Origin: Streptomyces abikoensis
GTDB taxonomy: Bacteria > Actinomycetota > Actinomycetes > Streptomycetales > Streptomycetaceae
NCBI RefSeq assembly: GCF_014648775.1
Contig: NZ_BMRT01000004.1
Location: 721,132 to 785,131 of the forward strand
Length of the DNA stretch: 64,000 nt
Direction of reading: 5' to 3'
Under the pieces are notes generated by a model. It did no database searches. It saw only the letters and a list, made by a program, of their open reading frames with translations, and was not told the origin of the DNA. Position numbers and translations under genes: made by a program. Below are positions 58,750 to 64,000 of the stretch, piece by piece; positions within the stretch are counted from its first letter, which is position 1, and each line of letters begins with the position of its first letter.

Positions 58750-60083
58750 GACCGGAGTCCGTTCTTCCGGAAGGCGGCGTTCATCTTCCGTGCCGCCCCG
58801 GCCGTCGCCGCGTCCACGTCCGCGCGTCCGCTCACGACCTCCTGGAGCAGGGTCGGCAGCACCTGCCCGGCGTCGATGGCGGCCCAGGCCGGAGTCACCG
58901 GTACGCTCCGCGCGCCCGACGCCAGCGTCCGGACGAACGGCTCCACGAAGGGCCGTTTCCGCGCCGCCTCGGCGCGGACGTCGGTGAAGGCCGGGAGGAA
59001 GCCCATGGCGTCGAAGAGCCGGGCCTGGGTGCGCTTGCCGGCCAGGGACTTCAGCAGGTCCACGGCGAGGGTGCGATGGGTGCTGCTTCTGAGCACTCCG
59101 AGGTTGTTCCCGCCCGCGAAGGCGGGGGCGATCCGCCCCTCCCGGGTCCCGGGCAGCGGTACGACCGCGTACGCGCCCTTGACCTTGCCGTTCTCCATGG
59201 CCTGATGGCTGAAGTCACCGGCGATGGCCATGGCCGCCTTGCCGGACGCGAAGGCCTGGACCGTCTCGTTGCCGGTCATCCGGGCGCACCGGCTCGCGGG
59301 GCAGTTGTGGTCGCCGAACAGGCTCGTGTAGGCCGCGATGCCCCGCCTGGCGGCGGGGTCGTCGACGGTGGCCTCGTACGACCGGCCCTTCCGCTCGGCG
59401 ACGTCCCCGCCGTGCGCCCAGACGAAGGGCAGCGCCGCGTAGGTGTACGCGCCGCCCACCGCGAGCCCGTACAGCCCGGGGCGGGCCGCGTGGACGCGGC
59501 GGGCGGTCGCGGCCAGTTCGTCCAGGGTGGCCGGGGGCTTCAGGCCCAGCTCCCGGAAGACGTCGGTGCGGTAGTACAGGGCCCGGACGCCCACGAGGAG
59601 CGGCGCGCCGTAGAGCTTGCCGTCCACGGTCACGGACCGCTTCGCGGCCGGGTCGAGGGCGCGGGCGTCGTCCCAGGCCGCCAGGTCGGCGGTGAGATCG
59701 GCCAGCCCGCCGTCCCGGACGTACCCGGCCGTGTCCGTGTTGCCGTACTCGACGACGTCGGGGGCGCTCCGCGGGTCGTTGAACGCGGCCTTGATCCGCT
59801 GGGCCCGGGTCTCGACGGGGATGTGGGTGACCTCGGCCCGCACCCCGCGATGGGCCCTCTCGAAGGCGGCGACGGCCTCGTCGACGACCGCCGCCTTGGG
59901 CGCGTTGTCGACCTCGCGGAAGAGCCAGACCCGCAGGGTGCCGGTCGCGCGGTCCCCGCCCGCGCCGCCAGCCGGCGTGCGCGGCGCGCAGCCGCCGGCG
60001 CCCGCGGCGCACAGCAGCGCTCCCACCACGACCAGGACGAGCGTTCGTAACGATGCCGGCGTCGTCGTCGACGGCCACGCCAT
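58746..60083 (-). CDS. ABC transporter sugar-binding lipoprotein
   Basis: A 445-residue extracellular binding protein of the SBP_bac_1/CUT1 type. The signal peptide LRTLVLVVVGALLCAAGAGGC ends in an AGGC lipobox, so it is a lipoprotein. GTLRVWLFREVDNAPKAAVV and DVVEYGNTDTAGYVRDGGLA are family features, and the late VPVTPAWAAIDAGQVLPTLL is the C-terminal lobe. ATG 60083 follows GGGGGG; ATG 60107 would lie inside the TTGC-N7-GCAA site, so 60083 is preferred. It captures an aminosugar or oligosaccharide for the following permeases and GH20 enzyme. Confidence 0.9.
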   Translation of the reverse strand: MAWPSTTTPASLRTLVLVVVGALLCAAGAGGCAPRTPAGGAGGDRATGTLRVWLFREVDNAPKAAVVDEAVAAFERAHRGVRAEVTHIPVETRAQRIKAAFNDPRSAPDVVEYGNTDTAGYVRDGGLADLTADLAAWDDARALDPAAKRSVTVDGKLYGAPLLVGVRALYYRTDVFRELGLKPPATLDELAATARRVHAARPGLYGLAVGGAYTYAALPFVWAHGGDVAERKGRSYEATVDDPAARRGIAAYTSLFGDHNCPASRCARMTGNETVQAFASGKAAMAIAGDFSHQAMENGKVKGAYAVVPLPGTREGRIAPAFAGGNNLGVLRSSTHRTLAVDLLKSLAGKRTQARLFDAMGFLPAFTDVRAEAARKRPFVEPFVRTLASGARSVPVTPAWAAIDAGQVLPTLLQEVVSGRADVDAATAGAARKMNAAFRKNGLRS

Positions 60084-60098
60084 GAGGCCCCCCGGGCG

Positions 60099-60113
60099 TT
60101 GCAACATACGCAA
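60099..60113. promoter_or_regulatory. Palindrome TTGC-N7-GCAA at the ABC operon start
   Basis: TTGCAACATACGCAA is a 4+4 inverted repeat with a 7-nt spacer, 16-30 bp before the binding-protein ATG at 60083. Placement over the likely transcription start region suggests a repressor site for a LacI- or GntR-type regulator. None is encoded next to the operon. It does not match dre. Confidence 0.45.
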
Positions 60114-60195
60114 TGGACGTTTCGCAGCGCACAACTGAGAGGAGGCTAAGCGGGGTGACGGCGCTCCGACAAGAGCGAATCCGACAACAGCGAAA

Positions 60196-60231
60196 CGGCT
60201 CCCAGGGCGCGATCACGCGCCCTGGGAGCCG
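60196..60231 (-). terminator. Hairpin terminator after DUF3039 gene
   Basis: CGGCTCCCAGGGCGC (60196-60210) and its perfect complement (60217-60231) form a 15-bp stem with a 6-nt loop. On the minus strand TTTCGCTGTTGTCGG follows. It ends the DUF3039 transcript before the ABC operon promoter. Confidence 0.85.
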
Positions 60232-60265
60232 TCGGCGAACCCGAGGGTGAGAAGCGGGAGGGGGC

Positions 60266-60556
60266 CTACTTCTTGTCGCCGCCCTTGCCGCCCTTGTCGT
60301 CCCCGCCGGCGCCCATGCCGTCGAAGATCTCCTTGCACATCGGACAGACCGGGTACTTCTTGGGGTCGCGCCCGGGCACCCAGACCTTGCCGCACAGGGC
60401 GACGACCGGGGAGCCGGAGAGCGCGCTCTCCATGATCTTGTCCTTCTGGACGTAATGGGCGTAGCGCTCGTGGTCGCCGTCGCCGTGCGACACCTGCGGC
60501 GTCGGCTCTACGAGGGTGCCGGTACCTGCCCCGCGCTCGGGCTCAAGAGTGCTCAT
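60266..60556 (-). CDS. DUF3039 family protein
   Basis: A 96-residue actinobacterial DUF3039 protein. It contains ERYAHYVQKDKIMESALSGS, then VVALCGKVWVPGRDPKKYPV and CPMCKEIF. The CGK...CPxC cysteines could bind zinc. The Gly/Lys/Asp tail is disordered. ATG 60556 follows CTTGGAGACC. The family is ubiquitous in actinomycetes but without assigned function. It lies between AlgH and the ABC operon and has its own terminator. Confidence 0.88.
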   Translation of the reverse strand: MSTLEPERGAGTGTLVEPTPQVSHGDGDHERYAHYVQKDKIMESALSGSPVVALCGKVWVPGRDPKKYPVCPMCKEIFDGMGAGGDDKGGKGGDKK

Positions 60557-60586
60557 GGTCTCCAAGAGTACTGGGGACGGGGCGGG

Positions 60587-61219
60587 TCAGTTGAGGCTCG
60601 GGTCGTCCGGATAGGTGGCGACCATCGCCAGCTCGCTGCGCTGACGCCGCAGGACGGCCCGCCACAGCCGCGCCGGGTCCGGGGACGACACGTCGCCGGG
60701 CTCCGACTCCACCACGTACCAGGCGCCCTCGGCCAGCTCCTTCTCCAGCTGCCCCGGGCCCCAGCCGGAGTAACCGGCGAAGATCCGCAGCGAGCCCAGG
60801 ACCCTGGCCATCAGCTCGGGCGGGGCCTCCAGGTCGACCAGGCCGATCGCCCCGTGCACCCTGCGCCAGCCGACGGGATCCCCCATGGCGGACGACGGCG
60901 GCGGGCCCGCGCCGGCGCCCCCGCCCGCCGGGGACGCCCCTTCGTGCTCCCGGGCCTCGCCCGGCACCACCGCCACGCCCAGCGCCGAGTCCAGCGAGAC
61001 CGGGCCGCCCTGGAAGACCACCCCCGGCTCCCCGGCCAGCGCGGCCCAGGGCTCCAGGACGTCGCCGACGCCGACCGGGGTCGGGCGGTTCAGGACCACG
61101 CCGAGGGAGCCGTCCTCGTCGTGGTCGAGCAGCAGCACCACCGCGCGGTCGAAATTGGGGTCGGACAGCGCGGGCGTCGCGACAAGCAGTCGCCCTGTGA
61201 GCGAGGACACCTCGGTCAT
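60587..61219 (-). CDS. YqgE/AlgH family (UPF0301) protein
   Basis: A 210-residue AlgH-type protein. MTEVSSLTGRLLVATPALSD is the family start, followed by FDRAVVLLLDHDEDGSLGVV, LNRPTPVGVGDVL and FQGGPVSLDSALGV. RIFAGYSGWGPGQLEKELAE is the most conserved C-terminal motif. A ~20-residue Gly/Pro/Ala insertion (ASPAGGGAGAGPPPSS) interrupts the middle. Its biochemical role is uncertain in all bacteria. ATG 61219 is used; an upstream ATG at 61237 is in frame. Confidence 0.9.
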   Translation of the reverse strand: MTEVSSLTGRLLVATPALSDPNFDRAVVLLLDHDEDGSLGVVLNRPTPVGVGDVLEPWAALAGEPGVVFQGGPVSLDSALGVAVVPGEAREHEGASPAGGGAGAGPPPSSAMGDPVGWRRVHGAIGLVDLEAPPELMARVLGSLRIFAGYSGWGPGQLEKELAEGAWYVVESEPGDVSSPDPARLWRAVLRRQRSELAMVATYPDDPSLN

Positions 61220-61554
61220 GGGCACATGATCCCCCATTTCGCCCCTTCGGGGGGAGTGGACGAGTGCCCCCGCCCGGGGCGGGTAGGGGGCGTACGAGAG
61301 CAGCGCCCGCGCAAGTGACCGAAAGCGACCTCACGGCCACGGAAAGCGCCGGAAACGCCGTCCAGGGCGCGAGCACGGGCCCGCCGGGCGGTCCGGCGAC
61401 GCCCCGGCGATAACCGGTAGCGACCGTTCCATAAACACAGAGTGTTGTGACAAACCCATGACGTGCTTTCCGGCCCTCCAGGGCGCCAGAAGGGCCCCCG
61501 GGTCGCATTACCCTTTCTTCTTGCCCCCTGCCCAACTCCAGGAACGCGAGATCC
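61220..61554. other. Intergenic region, 335 bp, murA promoter
   Basis: No gene is seen. It lies between divergent algH and murA. The stretch 61415-61465 is A/T-richer (ATAAACACAGAGTGTTGTGA) and contains the near-palindrome CACAGAGTGTTGTG. A promoter for murA is expected here, but -10 and -35 boxes cannot be fixed by eye. Confidence 0.5.
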
Positions 61555-62895
61555 ATGACCGGCCCTGACGATGTCCTGCTTGTCCACGGCGGCACCCCGC
61601 TCGAGGGAGAGATCCGCGTCCGCGGCGCGAAGAATCTCGTGCCGAAGGCCATGGTCGCCGCCCTGCTCGGGCACGGTCCCAGCCGGCTGCGCAACGTGCC
61701 CGACATCCGTGACGTCCGCGTCGTGCGCGGTCTGCTCCAGCTGCACGGTGTGACCGTCCGCCCCGGCGACGAGCCCGGCGAGCTGGTTCTCGACCCGACG
61801 TACGTGGAGAGCGCCAACGTCGCGGACATCGACGCCCACGCCGGCTCCTCGCGCATCCCGATCCTGCTCTGCGGCCCGCTGCTGCACCGCCTCGGCCACG
61901 CCTTCATCCCGGGCCTGGGCGGCTGCGACATCGGCGGCCGGCCGATCGACTTCCACTTCGAGGTGCTGCGCCAGTTCGGCGCGACGATCGAGAAGCGCGA
62001 GGGCGGCCAGTACCTGGAGGCCCCGCAGCGGCTGCGCGGCTGCAAGATCCGCCTGCCCTACCCCTCGGTCGGCGCGACCGAGCAGGTGCTGCTGACCGCC
62101 GTCCTGGCGGAGGGCGTCACGGAGCTGTCCAACGCGGCCGTGGAGCCGGAGATCGAGGACCTCATCTGCGTGCTGCAGAAGATGGGCGCGATCATCGCCA
62201 TGGACACCGACCGGACGATCCGCATCACCGGTGTCGACAAGCTCGGCGGCTACAACCACCGCGCCCTGTCCGACCGCCTGGAGGCGGCCTCCTGGGCGTC
62301 GGCCGCGCTGGCCACGAAGGGCAACATCTACGTCCGCGGCGCCCAGCAGCGGTCGATGATGACCTTCCTCAACACCTACCGCAAGGTCGGCGGCGCCTTC
62401 GAGATCGACGACGAGGGCATCCGCTTCTGGCACCCGGGCGGCCCGCTCAACGCCATAGCGCTGGAGACGGACGTCCACCCCGGCTTCCAGACGGACTGGC
62501 AGCAGCCGCTGGTCGTGGCCCTGACGCAGGCGAGCGGTCTGTCGATCGTCCACGAGACGGTCTACGAGTCCCGCCTGGGCTTCACCTCCGCGCTCAACCA
62601 GATGGGCGCGCACATCCAGCTCTACCGCGAGTGCCTGGGCGGTTCCGCCTGCCGCTTCGGCCAGCGCAACTTCCTCCACTCGGCCGTCGTCTCCGGCCCG
62701 ACGAAGCTCCAGGGCGCGGACATGGTCGTCCCCGACCTGCGCGGCGGCTTCTCGTACCTGATCGCGGCCCTGGCCGCGGAGGGCACGTCCCGGGTGCACG
62801 GCATCGACCTGATCAACCGCGGCTACGAGAACTTCATGCAGAAGCTGCGGGATCTCGGGGCGAACGTCGAGATGCCGGGCGGTTCCGACGCCTGA
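61555..62895 (+). CDS. murA: UDP-N-acetylglucosamine 1-carboxyvinyltransferase
   Basis: A 446-residue MurA that adds enolpyruvate from PEP to UDP-GlcNAc, the first committed step of peptidoglycan synthesis. The Lys26-Asn27 pair is in RVRGAKNLVPKAM, and the active-site Cys124 lies in GLGGCDIGGRPIDFH (the residue alkylated by fosfomycin). The family repeat continues to KLRDLGANVEMPG. The ATG at 61555 follows CGAGA. It is monocistronic with a strong terminator. Some actinobacteria have a second copy; this one is full length. Confidence 0.96.
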   Translation: MTGPDDVLLVHGGTPLEGEIRVRGAKNLVPKAMVAALLGHGPSRLRNVPDIRDVRVVRGLLQLHGVTVRPGDEPGELVLDPTYVESANVADIDAHAGSSRIPILLCGPLLHRLGHAFIPGLGGCDIGGRPIDFHFEVLRQFGATIEKREGGQYLEAPQRLRGCKIRLPYPSVGATEQVLLTAVLAEGVTELSNAAVEPEIEDLICVLQKMGAIIAMDTDRTIRITGVDKLGGYNHRALSDRLEAASWASAALATKGNIYVRGAQQRSMMTFLNTYRKVGGAFEIDDEGIRFWHPGGPLNAIALETDVHPGFQTDWQQPLVVALTQASGLSIVHETVYESRLGFTSALNQMGAHIQLYRECLGGSACRFGQRNFLHSAVVSGPTKLQGADMVVPDLRGGFSYLIAALAAEGTSRVHGIDLINRGYENFMQKLRDLGANVEMPGGSDA

Positions 62896-62970
62896 CGGTG
62901 CCGCTGCGCGGGGCCGGCCCCGGTCCCGCCCCTTCACCGTTTCCGAGGCGGCTCCGCCCCCTCGAACCCC

Positions 62971-63002
62971 CGGACGGGGCTGACGCATGTCAGCCCCGTC
63001 CG
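62971..63002 (+). terminator. Rho-independent terminator after murA
   Basis: CGGACGGGGCTGAC (62971-62984) pairs with 62989-63002 around a GCAT loop and is followed by GCGTTTTACG. The stem is 14 bp and perfect. It lies 75 bp after the murA stop. Confidence 0.85.
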
Positions 63003-63077
63003 GCGTTTTACGGGCACCCGCGCCCGGGGCGAAGCCCTCGGGCCTGCGGGGGCCGGGGCGGCAGCCCCGGGAAACGG
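62991..63077 (+). repeat. Diverged copy of intergenic repeat family A
   Basis: Starts CAGCCCCGTCCGGCGTTTTA and ends GGGGCGGCAGCCCCGGGAAA-CGG, matching the beginning and end of the element at 27169-27225 with a ~30-bp different middle. It overlaps the right arm of the murA terminator. The remainder of 62896-63240 shows no gene. Confidence 0.6.
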
Positions 63078-63240
63078 CGAAAGGGCGGGACCGGGGCACG
63101 ACTCCCCTGCCGGGCCGTCAGCGCCCCGAACGGACCCGGGGTGGGGCCCGAGCACCCTGACGGGGTGTTAGGGGCTTTACGGGCCGCGCAAGGGCCGTTT
63201 ACGCGGCAACGCGGCGGGGCATGCTCCCCTGATACGCCAA

Positions 63241-63270
63241 AAGGGCGGCCACCCCCGGGTGGCCGCCCTT
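63241..63270 (-). terminator. Hairpin terminator after hupA
   Basis: AAGGGCGGCCACCC (63241-63254) and its complement (63257-63270) form a perfect stem (the innermost pairs open to make the loop). On the minus strand it is followed by TTTTGGCG. It lies 12 bp after the hupA stop. Confidence 0.85.
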
Positions 63271-63282
63271 CGAGCTGAAGGC

Positions 63283-63564
63283 TTACTTGCCCTTCGCGGC
63301 TTCCTTGAGCTTGGAGCCCGCGGAGACCTTCACGCTGTAACCGGCAGCGATCTGGATCGGCTCGCCCGTCTGCGGGTTGCGCGCGGTCCGAGCGGCACGG
63401 TGGGTGCGCTCGAAGGTCAGGAAGCCGGGGATGGTGACCTTCTCGTCGCCCTTGGCGACGACCTCGCCGACGGTCTCGGCGAGCGCGGCCAGAACGGCGT
63501 CGGCGTCCTTGCGGGTCACCTCGGCGCGGTCGGCCAGAGCGGCCACCAGCTCACTGCGGTTCAT
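63283..63564 (-). CDS. hupA: HU-family DNA-binding protein
   Basis: A 93-residue HU histone-like protein that bends and compacts DNA as a dimer. MNRSELVAALADRAEVTRKD is the canonical dimerisation helix, VTIPGFLTFERTHRAARTAR the strand and start of the DNA-binding arm, and NPQTGEPIQIAAGYSVKVSA the rest. The Lys-rich tail (SKLKEAAKGK) is short; Streptomyces HupS has a long tail, so this is the HupA type. GGGAG precedes ATG 63564. The 288 bp upstream contain its promoter and no other gene. Confidence 0.95.
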   Translation of the reverse strand: MNRSELVAALADRAEVTRKDADAVLAALAETVGEVVAKGDEKVTIPGFLTFERTHRAARTARNPQTGEPIQIAAGYSVKVSAGSKLKEAAKGK

Positions 63565-63852
63565 GTTGTACTCCCGTGTTCTTCTTGCCAATGAGGCGTG
63601 AGATCGAAGCCGATGCTGCCAGGGCCCTCGGACAGTCCCCGGACCCGGGTCCGTATGCCAGACCCTCGCGCCCGGTTACGCATCCTGCCCCCACCAGTGG
63701 CGGGAAAGCCAATCCGGCACCCTGGAGAGTCACACGGAAAGCGCCACGGCCAGCTGCCACAGCCTCGGATGAGGCCGCATTTCTGCGGCCCGATGTCTGC
63801 CCGACACCTTATGGGGGGCCCAGCGGCGTCGCGCCACTCGACGCGCCGTGCG

Positions 63853-64000
63853 TCAGGCCGTCGTGGTGCCTGTCACAGCGGCCCCGGCGGCCTTGGCGGC
63901 CTCCCGGACGGCACCCGCGACGGCCCCGGCGACCTTGTCGTTGAAGACGCTGGGGATGATGTAGTTCGCGTTGAGTTCGTCCTCGGCGACGACGTCGGCG
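63853..64000 (-). CDS. NAD(P)-dependent malic enzyme, C-terminus only
   Basis: The last 48 codons of a leftward gene that enters from the right edge. It ends ADVVAEDELNANYIIPSVFN, then DKVAGAVAGAVREAAKAAG and AAVTGTTTA. DELNANYIIPSVFN(D/E)xV is characteristic of the C-terminal NAD domain of bacterial malic enzymes (malate to pyruvate and CO2), and the position next to hupA agrees with other Streptomyces. The 3' end lies about 290 bp before the hupA start. Confidence 0.8.
   Translation of the reverse strand, partial: ADVVAEDELNANYIIPSVFNDKVAGAVAGAVREAAKAAGAAVTGTTTA

Overview
The window is a piece of a Streptomyces chromosome. Supporting signs are G+C of roughly 70% with strong G/C bias at third codon positions, an SsgA-like sporulation protein (ssgG), DasR-type operators in front of N-acetylglucosamine PTS genes, a Mec-CysO-CysM cysteine operon, and a class E sortase substrate. 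From memory, much of the gene order (nagF-malX2-nagE2 ... clpS-pncB-pncA ... ssgG ... hppD ... hexosaminidase/ABC ... murA-hupA-malic enzyme) resembles the SCO2905-SCO2951 neighbourhood of S. coelicolor. No database was consulted.

Positions 1-33100 are mainly conserved core. They hold rdgB/rph, the GlcNAc PTS cluster (EIIB diverging from two EIIC genes, with three dre-like sites), an MBL-fold hydrolase, cysM-cysO-mec, an amino-acid permease, DUF2017-clpS, pncB and pncA, and a secreted M6 metalloprotease. These are followed by two RDD membrane proteins, ssgG, a GlcD-type flavin oxidase, hppD with a divergent AsnC regulator, a membrane S16 protease, an IclR regulator, an LAATG surface protein, an SF2 helicase, an MFS exporter, a lipoprotein, a cysteine dioxygenase/YeiH pair, and a LysR regulator divergent from an alpha/beta hydrolase. 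Strong hairpin terminators and two families of interspersed intergenic repeats punctuate this part.

A tRNA-Cys(GCA) gene at 33235-33306 marks the start of an accessory-looking stretch to about 49850. It holds SseB/DUF1266-type proteins and a leftward operon around a 1597-residue RHS/YD-repeat polymorphic toxin. The toxin has a WXG100-like N-terminus and a predicted papain-fold C-terminal tip, and it is followed by a candidate immunity gene, an ADP-ribosylglycohydrolase and one more small gene. Next come a rightward four-gene operon of unknown WXG-like proteins, a mycosin-type serine protease, and two further type VII secretion-like proteins. The type VII membrane core (EccB/C/D/E) is not in the window. 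This is the most novel region.

From 49921 the window returns to metabolism. A three-gene xanthine-dehydrogenase-like operon is unusual in two ways: the molybdenum subunit lacks the usual catalytic glutamate, and the iron-sulfur subunit carries a ~325-residue low-complexity extension. A sugar ABC importer plus cytosolic GH20 hexosaminidase operon follows, then DUF3039, AlgH, murA, hupA and the end of a malic enzyme gene. Amino sugars link several of these genes: GlcNAc PTS import, aminosugar ABC import with intracellular hexosaminidase, and MurA, which uses UDP-GlcNAc for the wall.
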